DNA of 23,172 nt from DATFWK01 sp035259345 (GTDB lineage: Bacteria; Actinomycetota; Thermoleophilia; Miltoncostaeales; Miltoncostaeaceae). The DNA is taken from positions 1 to 23,172 of the forward strand of contig DATFWK010000067.1 of assembly GCA_035259345.1 (NCBI GenBank), given 5' to 3'. Positions 1 to 8,186 of this stretch are shown in pieces. The stretch's first letter is position 1, and every line of letters begins with the position of its first letter. A model generated the notes under the pieces. The model did no database searches. It was given only the letters and a program-made list of their open reading frames with translations, and had not been told where the DNA came from. The translations under genes were made by a program, and so were the position numbers.

Positions 1-429
1 GAGCACGCCGAGTGGGCGCGCGGCTACGCCGAGGAGGCGCTCGGGACCTACCGCCAGGTGCCCGTGTGGATCTCCGCGGTGATCGTGCCGCGCTACCGCT
101 ACGACGAGCCCCGCATGGAGCGGATCGAGCGCTTCAGCGACGTGACGTCGGTCGCCTTCGCGATGGAGAACCTGCTCATCGCGGCGCGGGCCCTCGGCCT
201 CGGCACCACGCCGACGAACTTCCACTTCTTCCTCGAGGAGGAGTACCGGGCGCTGCTCGGGCTGCCGCCCGAGGTCGGCATCCACTACCTGACCCCGCTG
301 GGCTACCCGCCCGAGTTCCCGGTCGGCCTGCGGCCGGCGCTGGCCAAGGTGCGTCGCCCGTGGCGCACCCTGGTGCACGAGGACCGCTGGGGCCGGCTCT
401 GGGCGCCCGAGGCGACCGCCGCAGCCTGA
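1..429 (+). CDS. Nitroreductase family protein, 3' part (5' end outside window)
   Basis: The reading frame is open from base 1 to a TGA at 427-429, so only the C-terminal 142 residues are present and the start lies upstream. Nitroreductase-family proteins are FMN-dependent NAD(P)H oxidoreductases acting in the cytoplasm on nitro compounds, quinones or similar acceptors. The segment SVAFAMENLLIAARALGLGT (residues about 50-69) is the family's helix that packs on the flavin, with the usual A-x-GLGT ending. A later LGYPPEF resembles the family's lGyP strand. The N-terminal arginine/serine residues that bind the FMN phosphate are not visible because of the truncation. The substrate cannot be told. 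The downstream gene, a superoxide dismutase on the same strand, suggests a redox context, but the two are separated by an inverted repeat and a likely separate promoter. Confidence 0.8.
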   Translation, partial: EHAEWARGYAEEALGTYRQVPVWISAVIVPRYRYDEPRMERIERFSDVTSVAFAMENLLIAARALGLGTTPTNFHFFLEEEYRALLGLPPEVGIHYLTPLGYPPEFPVGLRPALAKVRRPWRTLVHEDRWGRLWAPEATAAA

Positions 430-430
430 T

Positions 431-509
431 CCTGTTCGGTCCCGGCGATCCGGGGAACGGTACGGTACGCGCGACCTTGCCCGCGCAACCCGGGACCGAA
501 AGGAACAGG
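431..509 (+). promoter_or_regulatory. Inverted repeat spanning the sod leader, ribosome site in the bulge
   Basis: The left arm at 431-445 (CCTGTTCGGTCCCGG) is complementary to 490-497 plus 503-509; the five bases GAAAG at 498-502 have no partner and would bulge out. The bulge plus GA forms the Shine-Dalgarno AAAGGA (499-504), 7 bases before the sod ATG at 512. A -10-like TACGGT at 461-466 lies in the loop. If transcription starts there, only the right arm is in the sod mRNA; if it reads through from upstream, a 15-bp bulged stem would hold the ribosome site. It could also act as a terminator-like hairpin for the upstream gene. Confidence 0.5.
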
Positions 510-511
510 CC

Positions 512-1123
512 ATGCCGTATGAGCTCCCCCCGCTTCCCTACGCCTACGACGCGCTCGAGCCGCACATCGACGAGGCGACCATGCGCGTGCACCACGACAA
601 GCATCACCAGACGTACGTCGACAACCTGAACAAGGCGATCGAGGGCACGGAGTGGGACGGCCGGCCGATGGAGTCGGTGCTCGACAACCTGGACCTGCTG
701 CCCGAGGACAGGCGCGGGGCCATCCGCAACAACGGGGGCGGCCACGCCAACCACACCCTGTTCTGGGAGCTCATGACGCCGGGCGGGGGCGGCAAGCCGG
801 GCGGGGCGCTCGCCAAGGCGATCGACGACACCTTCGACGGCTTCGACCAGATGAAGGGCCAGATGGTCGACGCCGGGCTGAAGCGCTTCGGCAGCGGCTG
901 GTCGTGGCTGGCCCACGACGGCACCGGCCTCGTGGTGCTCTCCACGCCGAACCAGGACACCCCGCTGATGGACGGCCACACGCCGATCCTCGGCATCGAC
1001 GTCTGGGAGCACTCCTACTACCTGAAGTACCAGAACCGCCGGGCCGACTACCTCGAGGCCTGGTGGAACGTCGTGAACTGGGCCCGCGCCGAGGAGCAGC
1101 TCGCCGCCGCGACCAAGCGCTGA
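512..1123 (+). CDS. sodA: Superoxide dismutase, Fe/Mn family, probably manganese type
   Basis: This 203-residue cytoplasmic enzyme converts superoxide to oxygen and hydrogen peroxide. Length and motifs are typical of the family. The four metal ligands can be placed at His27 (in MRVHHDKHH), His81 (in GGGHANHTLFW), Asp163 and His167 (in DVWEHSYY). The GGG before the His-81 motif and a Gln at 148 in TPNQDTP are marks usually associated with Mn-dependent or cambialistic members, so manganese is inferred rather than shown. The ATG at 512 is preceded by AAAGGA with 7-base spacing, and the N-terminus YELPPLPYAYDALEP is the standard family start. The gene is followed by a GC-rich hairpin and converges with an MFS exporter gene. 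The leader carries an unusual inverted repeat (431-509) that could control translation. Confidence 0.95.
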   Translation: MPYELPPLPYAYDALEPHIDEATMRVHHDKHHQTYVDNLNKAIEGTEWDGRPMESVLDNLDLLPEDRRGAIRNNGGGHANHTLFWELMTPGGGGKPGGALAKAIDDTFDGFDQMKGQMVDAGLKRFGSGWSWLAHDGTGLVVLSTPNQDTPLMDGHTPILGIDVWEHSYYLKYQNRRADYLEAWWNVVNWARAEEQLAAATKR

Positions 1124-1134
1124 GGCGGGCGAGG

Positions 1135-1163
1135 CCGGCCCGGGCTCAGGCGCCCCGGGCCGG
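1135..1163. terminator. GC-rich hairpin between convergent sod and MFS genes
   Basis: CCGGCCCGGG at 1135-1144 pairs with CCCGGGCCGG at 1154-1163 around a 9-base loop, a perfect 10-bp stem. It sits between the sod stop (1123) and runs into the last codons of the opposing MFS gene (stop at 1146). There is no run of T on either side, so it would be a non-canonical or bidirectional terminator. Confidence is limited because such stems are frequent by chance in DNA this GC-rich. Confidence 0.45.
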
Positions 1164-2399
1164 GCCGGCGGCCGGGCCGTGCGCCCGCCGGACGCCGCGG
1201 CGGTCGAGCGCGTGGGCGCCGAGCGCCGCCGCGGCCACGCAGGCCAGCGCACCGAGGGCGAGGCCGAAGCGCGGGCCGAGCGCGTCGGCCACCGCGCCGA
1301 CGATCGGGGCGCCCACGGGCGTGCTGCCGAGGAAGGCCATCGACCAGAGCGCCATCACGCGCCCGCGGTAGCTCGGCTCGCTCGTCAGCTGCAGGGTCGT
1401 GTTGCCGATCGAGAGGAATGTCACGCTGGCCGCGCCGACCAGGACCATCGCCACGACCTCGAGCGGCAGGGCCGGCGCCAGGGCAGCGAGCGCGATGGCC
1501 CCACCGAAGCCGAATGCCGCCATCGAGAGCGGCCCGATGCCCGTGCGGCTGCGACCGGCCGCGACCAGGCCCCCGGCGATCGCGCCGGCGCCCATCGAGG
1601 ACGTGAGGAGCGCGTAGGTGCCCGCGCCGCCGCCCATCGGCCCATGGGCCATGAGCGGCAGCACGACCGAGAACTCGTACGCGAGCGTGCCGACGAGCGC
1701 CAGCATCAGCAGCGGGATCAGAAGGCCGGTGTTCGACCGGACGTAGCGGAGGCCGGCGCGGATCTGGCCCGGCTCGCGCGGAGCGGGCGGCGTCGGGTGG
1801 AGCTCATCCACGTCCATCCCATCGAGCGCCACGAGCACGGCGACGTAGCTCGCGGCGTTGACGAGGAAGCAGGTCCCGGTGCCGAGCGTCGCGATCAGGA
1901 TGCCGGCGACGGCCGGGCCGACCGCCCGCGCCGTGTTCACGAGGATGCTGTTGAGGGTGACGGCGTTCCGCACCCATTCCCTGCCCACCATCTCGGATGC
2001 GAAGGCCTGCCGGGTCGGGTTGTCGCAGGCGTTCACCAGCCCGAAGAGCACCGCGAGCACGATGACCATCCACAGGCGCACGGCACCGGTGACCGTCAGC
2101 ACGCCGAGGGTCAGCGCGAGCGCGCCGAGCGCGGCCTGGGTGGTCATCAAAAGGCGCCGCTTGTCCGCCCGGTCGGCCAGCACGCCGCCGTACGGCGCGA
2201 GCAGGAGCACCGGCAGGAACTGGGCGGCCGCGACCAGGCCCAGCGCCGTGCCCGAGTGGGTGAGCGTCAGCACCAGCCACGACTGGGCGACCGTCTGCAT
2301 CCACGTGCCCACGAGGCTGATGCCCTGGCCCGCGAAGTAGCGGCGGTAGTTCGGTGCCGCCAGCGCGGCGAACGTGTCGCCCTGGGCGAGCCGCGTCAT
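1146..2399 (-). CDS. MFS efflux transporter (MFS_3 / EntS-like type)
   Basis: A 417-residue inner-membrane protein with about 12 hydrophobic segments, the normal size for the major facilitator superfamily, which uses the proton gradient to export small molecules. The signature loop between helices 2 and 3, GGVLADRADKRRLL (residues about 71-84), matches MFS motif A (GxLaDrxgrrxxl). The N-terminal region FAALAAPNYRRYFAGQGISLVGTWMQTVAQSWLV is typical of the MFS_3 group that includes EntS-like and macrolide exporters. The ATG at 2399 overlaps the stop of the upstream marR gene by one base (TGATG); a GTG at 2402 directly before it is the alternative. A GGTGAG eight bases upstream could serve as ribosome site. 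Coupling to a MarR repressor suggests drug- or metabolite-inducible export; the substrate is unknown. Confidence 0.9.
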   Translation of the reverse strand: MTRLAQGDTFAALAAPNYRRYFAGQGISLVGTWMQTVAQSWLVLTLTHSGTALGLVAAAQFLPVLLLAPYGGVLADRADKRRLLMTTQAALGALALTLGVLTVTGAVRLWMVIVLAVLFGLVNACDNPTRQAFASEMVGREWVRNAVTLNSILVNTARAVGPAVAGILIATLGTGTCFLVNAASYVAVLVALDGMDVDELHPTPPAPREPGQIRAGLRYVRSNTGLLIPLLMLALVGTLAYEFSVVLPLMAHGPMGGGAGTYALLTSSMGAGAIAGGLVAAGRSRTGIGPLSMAAFGFGGAIALAALAPALPLEVVAMVLVGAASVTFLSIGNTTLQLTSEPSYRGRVMALWSMAFLGSTPVGAPIVGAVADALGPRFGLALGALACVAAAALGAHALDRRGVRRAHGPAAGPARGA

Positions 2400-2881
2400 C
2401 ACGCGGGCTCACCGCCGGAAGCGACGGCCGCCGGCGCCCGCACGCCGGCGAGCGCCTCGAGGGCGGGAAGGGCGGCGAGCAGCGCGCGCAGGTCGGCCTC
2501 GTCGAGACGGTCCATGCGCTCGAGGAGCAGCGCCGAGCGGCGCCGGCGGAGGCGGCGGACGAGCCGCCGTCCCGAGCCGGTCGCGCGCGCCCAGGTCGAG
2601 CGGCGGTCCCCGGCGTCCGCCGAGCGCTCCACGAGCCCGCGCTCCTCGAGGTGGCCGAGGACGCGGGAGAGCATCGTCGGGTTGAGCGCCTCGGCGATCG
2701 CAAGGTCCCCGGCGCGCACCGGGCCGTCGCGCTCGAGGGTCGCCAGGACGCCGTACTGGGTGGGGGTCAAGCCCTCCTCGCCGCTGGTCGTGCGCAGGCG
2801 TCGAGCGAGCATGAGGAGCGCGACGCGCAGCCGCGTCACCGTATCCTCGCCCACCTCCAGATCCTCCTCGCGCACGCTCAT
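2399..2881 (-). CDS. MarR family transcriptional regulator
   Basis: A 160-residue cytoplasmic DNA-binding protein. The winged-helix core is visible as GLTPTQYGVLATLERDG, then DLAIAEALNPTMLSRVLGHLEERGLVERS (recognition helix) and the wing DAGDRRSTWARAT, the order seen in MarR proteins. A C-terminal helix would complete the dimer interface. I choose the ATG at 2881: it has GGGGAG five bases upstream, while the longer start at 2917 lies inside the -10 box and ahead of the operator. Its stop overlaps the start of the MFS gene, so both are co-transcribed and the protein most likely represses its own operon until a ligand, perhaps the exporter's substrate, binds. The operator is described separately at 2900-2921. 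Confidence 0.92.
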   Translation of the reverse strand: MSVREEDLEVGEDTVTRLRVALLMLARRLRTTSGEEGLTPTQYGVLATLERDGPVRAGDLAIAEALNPTMLSRVLGHLEERGLVERSADAGDRRSTWARATGSGRRLVRRLRRRRSALLLERMDRLDEADLRALLAALPALEALAGVRAPAAVASGGEPA

Positions 2882-2899
2882 CCCGGCTCCCCGAATCAA

Positions 2900-2921
2900 T
2901 TGCCTATCGGCAAGCATCGTA
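2900..2921 (-). promoter_or_regulatory. marR-MFS promoter with overlapping MarR-type operator
   Basis: On the minus strand a -10 element TACGAT (2921-2916) is followed by the palindrome TTGCCGATAGGCAA (2913-2900; arms TTGCC/GGCAA, 12 of 14 bases symmetric). The expected transcription start, about 7 bases after the -10, falls inside the palindrome. A repressor bound here would block initiation, the usual arrangement for MarR autoregulation. TTGC...GCAA arms are common among MarR operators. The site may also affect the divergent gene at 2997, whose own -10 is 40 bases away. Confidence 0.65.
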
Positions 2922-2960
2922 CCACGTGGGGCCCGGTGGACGCCCCGCGGGCGACGTGGC

Positions 2961-2966
2961 TAGAAT
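2961..2966 (+). promoter_or_regulatory. -10 element of the SHOCT gene
   Basis: TAGAAT lies 30 bases before the ATG at 2997, with a clear ribosome site (GGAGGGAG, about 2983-2990) between. No convincing -35 is present 17 bases upstream. Confidence 0.45.
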
Positions 2967-2996
2967 CCGGGTGGGCAACGGCGGAGGGAGTGCAAG

Positions 2997-3326
2997 ATGA
3001 TGGTTCGGAGACGTCCCCTGATGCGCGCGGCGATGGTCGGCGGCACGGCCTACGTCGCGGGCAAGCACGCCTCGAACACGCAGCAGCGCGAGGCCGACCA
3101 GGAGGCCCGCATCCAGGAGCTCGAGGCGCAGCAGTACCAGCAGCAGGCCGCTGCGGCACCGCCGCCGCCCCCTCCGCCTCCGCCGCCGGCCCCGGTCGCG
3201 GCGGCGCCGGCTGCCGGCGGGACGGACATCGCCTCCAAGCTCGTGGAGCTCAAGGGCCTGATGGACCAGGGCATCCTGACCCAGGAGGAGTTCGACGCCG
3301 CCAAGGCCAAGCTGCTGGCAAGCTGA
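2997..3326 (+). CDS. Small SHOCT-domain protein with poly-proline linker
   Basis: A 109-residue protein with three parts. Residues 8-25 are mildly hydrophobic (MRAAMVGGTAYVAGKHA) and may touch or cross the membrane. Residues 28-54 are Gln/Glu rich and probably helical (QQREADQEARIQELEAQQYQQQ), suggesting a short coiled coil. A run of ten prolines (55-64) leads to a C-terminal SHOCT domain (about 75-109): DIASKLVELKGLMDQGILTQEEFDAAKAKLL, with the characteristic L-x-x-G-x-[IL]-[TS]-x-x-E-[FY] core. SHOCT domains are short oligomerisation modules found at the ends of many bacterial proteins; no enzyme activity is expected. The gene has its own -10 and a strong ribosome site, and is divergent from marR. 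Its cellular role is unknown. Confidence 0.85.
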   Translation: MMVRRRPLMRAAMVGGTAYVAGKHASNTQQREADQEARIQELEAQQYQQQAAAAPPPPPPPPPPAPVAAAPAAGGTDIASKLVELKGLMDQGILTQEEFDAAKAKLLAS

Positions 3327-3332
3327 GGCCGG

Positions 3333-4130
3333 CTAGGCGGTGCCGCTCGCGATCAGCGCCTCGAGCGGCACCTCGATGTCGCGGTCGCCGTAGCGCGTGC
3401 CGAGCGCGCGCTCGACCGCGCGCACGGCGTCGTCCAGCCGGGACGGGTCCCGGGCGTTGATCTCCAGCGCGACCGGGTTGCCGAGCACGAGCCCGGTCGC
3501 GGCCACCTGCGCGCTGGACGCGTGTCCCGTCGCGCTGACCCGCTCGACGCGGGGCTCCCGGAAGCCGGCCGCGGTCATGAGGCCCGCCAGCACGTCCGGT
3601 GCGCCGTAACCGCCGGGTGTCTCGTAGAAGCGGGGCGGGTCGTCGGGGAGCACGGAGCCGATCGCCTCGTGCGTCAGGCGGTGCAGCTCGCTCTCCGCAA
3701 GCGGCGGCCAGGTCGAGAAGAGCCAGGTTCCTCCCGGGGCCAGCACCCGCCATGCCTCGGTTGCCGCGAGGCCCTTGTCGGGGGCGAACATGATCCCGAA
3801 CTGGCAGACGACCAGGTCGAAGCGCCCGTCCGGGAACGGCAGCGCTGTCATGTCCGCGACCGCGAGCTCGACGCCCGGCGGCGGGTAGCGCCGGGCGACC
3901 GAGAGCATCGCCTCGTTCAGGTCCGTCGCCACGATCTGCGCGCGCCCGCCGAGCGCGGCGGCGAGCCGGCGCGTCAGGATGCCCGTGCCGCAGGCCGTCT
4001 CCAGCACGCGCGACGGGCCGAGCGCGGCCGCCCGGGGGGCCAGCTCGGCCGCGTAGGGCTCGAAGAGCAGTGGCCCCAGGCAGGCGTCGTAGCGCTCCGG
4101 GATGTCGCCGACGAACGAGGTGACGCTCAC
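3333..4130 (-). CDS. Class I SAM-dependent methyltransferase
   Basis: A 265-residue cytoplasmic protein with a Rossmann-fold methyltransferase core. Motif I is RVLETACGTGILTRRLA (residues about 41-57, with Cys-Gly-Thr-Gly as the SAM glycine loop). An acidic residue at the end of strand 2 follows in VATDLNEAMLSVAR, then AVADMTALPFPDGRFDLVVCQFG and EAWRVLAPGGTWLFSTW, all in the order of the Methyltransf_11/25 families. The start is taken as GTG at 4130, seven bases after the trpA stop, because the region upstream of it overlaps trpA. This makes it the last gene of the kinase-trp run. The substrate is unknown; nothing in the tryptophan pathway requires a methyltransferase, so co-transcription may only reflect compact packing. 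It converges with the SHOCT gene with six bases between stops. Confidence 0.88.
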   Translation of the reverse strand: MSVTSFVGDIPERYDACLGPLLFEPYAAELAPRAAALGPSRVLETACGTGILTRRLAAALGGRAQIVATDLNEAMLSVARRYPPPGVELAVADMTALPFPDGRFDLVVCQFGIMFAPDKGLAATEAWRVLAPGGTWLFSTWPPLAESELHRLTHEAIGSVLPDDPPRFYETPGGYGAPDVLAGLMTAAGFREPRVERVSATGHASSAQVAATGLVLGNPVALEINARDPSRLDDAVRAVERALGTRYGDRDIEVPLEALIASGTA

Positions 4131-4137
4131 GTCCGCG

Positions 4138-4946
4138 TCAATCTGCGGGCAGGCCGGCCAGCGCGGCGCGGACCTTGGCCGCAAACGCCTCGACTGCGGC
4201 CTCGGCCGCCGCCTGGTCCGGCGCCTCGTCGATCAGACGCACGATCTGGCTGGCGATGACGACGCCGTCCGCGAGCGCGCCGATCGCCGCCGCCTCACCG
4301 GGCGTGCGCACGCCGAAGCCGACCACCAGCGGCACGTCGATGGCCGCGCGCGCCCGCGACAGGAAGGCCCGGAGGTCCTCGTCGATCGCGACGTGCCCGC
4401 CGGTGACGCCGGTGACCGCGACGCAGTAGACGAAGCCCTGCGCCGCCCGGCCGATCGCGGCCAGGCGCTCGTCGCTCGACGTCGGCGCCGCGAGCGGGAC
4501 CAGGGCGACGCCTGCCCGGGCGGCCTGCTCGCGCAGCTCGCCGGCCTCGTCCACCGGCAGGTCCGGCACGATCAGCCCGGCCACCCCGGCCTTCGCGGCG
4601 CGCTCCAGGAACGGGCGCACGCCGGCGGCGAGCACCGTGTTCACGTACGTCATCACGACCACCGGCGGCCCGCCTGCCAGCTCGGCGGCGATCTCGAGGG
4701 CCGTCTCCGGCCGGGTGCCGGCGGCGAGCGCGCGCTGCCCGGCGGCCTGGATCGTCGGGCCGTCGGCCAGCGGGTCGGAGAACGGCACGCCCAGCTCCAG
4801 CACGTCCGCGTGGCGGGCCAGCACGCGGGCGTGCGCCAGGCTCGCCGCCGGATCGGGGAAGCCGGCCATCACGTACGGGACGAAGCAGGGCCGGCCGGCC
4901 TCGGCGAAGGCCCGCGCGAGGCGCTCGGCCCCCGCGCCCGCAGCGA

Positions 4947-4950
<4 letters not shown>
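4138..4950 (-). CDS. trpA: Tryptophan synthase alpha subunit
   Basis: This 270-residue TIM-barrel subunit cleaves indole-3-glycerol phosphate to indole and glyceraldehyde-3-phosphate and passes indole to TrpB through a tunnel. FVPYVMAGFPDP near residue 23-34 and the active-site strand ELGVPFSDPLADGP place the catalytic glutamate at Glu52 and the substrate-binding aspartate at Asp63 (the equivalents of Glu49 and Asp60 in the enteric enzyme). Later VTGVTG and GFGVRTP supply phosphate-binding loops. The GTG start at 4950 overlaps the trpB stop in a GTGA, indicating translational coupling and balanced synthesis of the two subunits. Length is normal for the family. Confidence 0.96.
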
Positions 4951-6115
<1,165 letters not shown>

Positions 6116-6119
<4 letters not shown>

Positions 6120-6772
6120 CGCGCGCCGGCGTGGAGCGGACGCGCTGCGCCCCCGCCCACGGCGGCGATGAACGCCCGGACGAGCTCGGGGTCCTTTCGT
6201 CCGGGGGAGCGCTCGACGCCGCTCGAGACATCCACGACGGCCGGGCCGAGCCGGCGGACACCCTCGGCGACGTTGGCCGGCGTGAGGCCGCCGGCGAGCA
6301 CGAACGGGCGGGCCAGGGGGTGCCGCTCGAGCAGCTCCCACCGGAACGAGCGTCCGGTGCCGCCGTGGCGGCCGGGCACGGCCGCGTCGAACATCACGAG
6401 GTCCGCCGGGCTCGCCGCCGCGCGATCGATCGCCTCCGGGCCGTCCACGGCGAAGCCGGCGATGAGCGGGAGCCCGGTCGCGGCCCGCAGCGCCGCGACG
6501 TCGACGCGCCCGTGCGCCTGCACCCAGGTCAGCCCGCAGCCGGCGGCGATCCGCGCGACCTCGTCCGGGTCCGGGTCGACGAAGACCCCGACGCGCTCCA
6601 CCTCAGGCGGCAGCGCCTCGAGGATCGCGCCGGCGGCCTCCGGCGCGACACGGCGGGGGCTCCCCTCGAAGAAGACGACGCCGACGGCCCAGGCGCCCGC
6701 CGCGGCGCAGGCGGCGGCCTCCTCGGGGACCGTGAGGCCGCAGACCTTCACTCGGGGCGGGTCAGGCGTCAA
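6116..6772 (-). CDS. trpF: Phosphoribosylanthranilate isomerase
   Basis: About 218 residues; catalyses the Amadori rearrangement of N-(5'-phosphoribosyl)anthranilate, the third step of tryptophan synthesis. The first strand VKVCGLT holds the catalytic cysteine. VGVVFFEGSPRRV and WVQAHG follow in the expected order. The catalytic aspartate and phosphate loop appear in MFDAAVPGRHGGTG, and VLAGGLTPANV and VDVSSGVE close the barrel. The start is uncertain: TTG at 6772 overlaps the upstream kinase stop in a TTGA and is used here; GTG at 6751 would begin right at the first strand; TTG at 6808 would lie inside the kinase gene. None has a good ribosome site, which fits translational coupling to the kinase. 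WVQAHG has Ala where homologues often have Leu. Confidence 0.93.
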
Positions 6773-7992
6773 GCGCCGGAGATCGTACCCCGATCCGACC
6801 TGCTCCAACGCGGCAGGAACACCGTGACGAGCGTCCCCTGCCCCGGCTGGCTCCAGACCTCGAACGTCCCGCCCAGAAGCTGCGCCCGGTCGCGCATCCC
6901 GAGCAGGCCGAAGCGCGCCTTCGGCCGGCCGGCCGGCGCGTGCATCGCGGCCATCGGCTCGAAGCCGGTGCCGTCGTCCCGAACCTCCATCGTGATGCCC
7001 GCGCCGCCCTCGCGCAGCCGGACCGTGACGCGCTCAGCGCGGCCGTGGCGGTGAGCGTTGGTCAGCGCCTCCTGGAGGATCCGGTAGAACGTGATCTTCT
7101 GGGAGAGCGAGACCCGCTCGTCGGGGAACTCGCCCAGCGCCCTGAGCTCCGCCGTGGCCCCGGTCGACGCCTCGAACGCGGCCGTCGCGTCGCCGAGCAG
7201 CTCGGGCAGCCGCCGCCCCTCGAACTGGGCCGGGCGGAGATGGCCGATGAGCTCCCGCATCTCGTACAGCGCGCCGCCCAGCGTCTCGTAGATCCGCGCG
7301 AGCGAGGGGCGCAGGCGCTCGGGCAGCGCCGCTCCGGCCGCCTCCGCGTCCTGCAGTTCGGCCTCGAGGAGCTGGACCTCGAGCAGCGCGACCGAGAGCT
7401 GCTGCGTCGGACCGTCGTGGATGTCGAGCCCGATGCGCCCGAGCATGCGCTCGTCGCTCTCCAGGAGCTGGGCCATCGCGCGCTCGAGCGTCTCGTAGAG
7501 GTGGGTCTGCTCCAGGGCCCGCCCGATGCGCTCGGCCCCGGCGCGCGCGGCGTGCCGGCGGAGCGGGTCGGCGGCGAGCGGCTCGTCGCCCGCGACCCAG
7601 ACCACCCCCAGCGCCCGCTCCCGCACCCGCACCGGGAGCGCCATCGCGTGCACGAGCCCGGCGGCGCGGAAGGCCTCGGGCACGGCCTCTGCGGGAGCCT
7701 CGCCGAGGACGATCTCCTCGCCGTCGTCCGGCATCCAGCCGTCGCCGTCGTCGAGCGGCTCGCCGTCGATGTCGCCCACGGCGTCCGGCAGGTTGACCGC
7801 GTCCACCACCGTGAAGCGCCCGCCCCGCCCGTCGGCCGTCTGGAGCACCGCGGCCCGCCCGTTCAGGGCCTCGACGATGGCCCGAAGTAGGCGGGAGAGC
7901 TCGCTGGTGGGGTTCTCCGCCGGCGAGGCCGGCTCGGTGATCGCCACGAGGATCTCGAGGGCGTCCCGGTCGACCGGTGGCTGGACGGCCAT
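6769..7992 (-). CDS. Cytoplasmic histidine kinase, GAF plus HisKA_3/HATPase (NarL-partner type)
   Basis: A 407-residue kinase without membrane segments. Residues about 30-165 resemble a GAF sensor domain (ALPVRVRERALGVVWVAGDEPL is its characteristic closing strand pair). The phosphoacceptor region is RIGLDIHDGPTQQLSVALLEVQLLE, the HisKA_3 H-box (x-x-H-D-G-x-x-Q), which pairs with NarL/LuxR-type regulators. The ATPase domain shows an N-box (QEALTNAHRHG), the G1 box DDGTGF, then GLLGMRDRAQLLGG and GQGTLVTVFLP. The ATG at 7992 has no ribosome site but sits six bases after TACGAT (8004-7999), which fits a leaderless transcript. The two response regulators at 8187 and 8678 are divergent and likely partners. 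Its stop overlaps trpF, so the tryptophan genes probably share its transcript. The signal is unknown. Confidence 0.9.
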   Translation of the reverse strand: MAVQPPVDRDALEILVAITEPASPAENPTSELSRLLRAIVEALNGRAAVLQTADGRGGRFTVVDAVNLPDAVGDIDGEPLDDGDGWMPDDGEEIVLGEAPAEAVPEAFRAAGLVHAMALPVRVRERALGVVWVAGDEPLAADPLRRHAARAGAERIGRALEQTHLYETLERAMAQLLESDERMLGRIGLDIHDGPTQQLSVALLEVQLLEAELQDAEAAGAALPERLRPSLARIYETLGGALYEMRELIGHLRPAQFEGRRLPELLGDATAAFEASTGATAELRALGEFPDERVSLSQKITFYRILQEALTNAHRHGRAERVTVRLREGGAGITMEVRDDGTGFEPMAAMHAPAGRPKARFGLLGMRDRAQLLGGTFEVWSQPGQGTLVTVFLPRWSRSDRGTISGA

Positions 7993-7998
7993 GGGCCC

Positions 7999-8004
7999 AT
8001 CGTA
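7999..8004 (-). promoter_or_regulatory. -10 element of the kinase gene, leaderless arrangement
   Basis: TACGAT on the minus strand ends six bases before the kinase ATG at 7992. A start site about seven bases after the -10 would put the mRNA 5' end at the ATG. No -35 consensus is visible. Confidence 0.5.
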
Positions 8005-8070
8005 GCGGCGCCCTCCGGCGGCTCTCCTCCCGCATCGCGCGGGGAGGGTGCCGGCGGTCAAGGCCGAACT

Positions 8071-8086
8071 TTCTGGCTGGCCAGAA
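8071..8086. promoter_or_regulatory. Perfect palindrome in the divergent kinase/regulator region
   Basis: TTCTGGC at 8071-8077 and GCCAGAA at 8080-8086 are perfect inverted repeats with a two-base centre (TG). The site lies in the 194-base region between the kinase (starting 7992, minus) and the receiver gene (starting 8187, plus), about 67 bases from the kinase -10. This is a plausible operator for a dimeric regulator, perhaps the NarL-type protein encoded at 8678; the binding protein is not shown by the sequence. Confidence 0.5.
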
Positions 8087-8186
8087 CCACCCGGACGTCT
8101 AGGGGCAAACGCATGCGATCGGCCTACAGTTGAAGTCGGGTCCTTACAGGTTCCGTCACGCCGGGAGCCGGGCGGAGGAAGCGTTC

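Noticed and set aside
176..1252. Long minus-strand open frame (358 residues) across nitroreductase and sod
   Set aside because: Arg/Pro/Ala-biased shadow of clear sense genes; common in GC-rich DNA.
2882..2917. Upstream start of marR at 2917
   Set aside because: It falls inside the -10 element and before the operator; ATG 2881 has a ribosome site.
1179..2963. 594-residue plus-strand frame opposite the MFS and marR genes
   Set aside because: Very arginine-rich antisense shadow without any domain; the minus-strand genes have clear motifs.
6700..6850. Tryptophan attenuator or T-box ahead of trpF
   Set aside because: The region is coding for the kinase C-terminus; no Trp-rich leader peptide, T-box or terminator/antiterminator pair is visible.
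7980..8006. ATG at 8000 (minus strand) as the kinase start, with GGAGG upstream
   Set aside because: It is out of frame with the kinase; the in-frame ATG is 7992.
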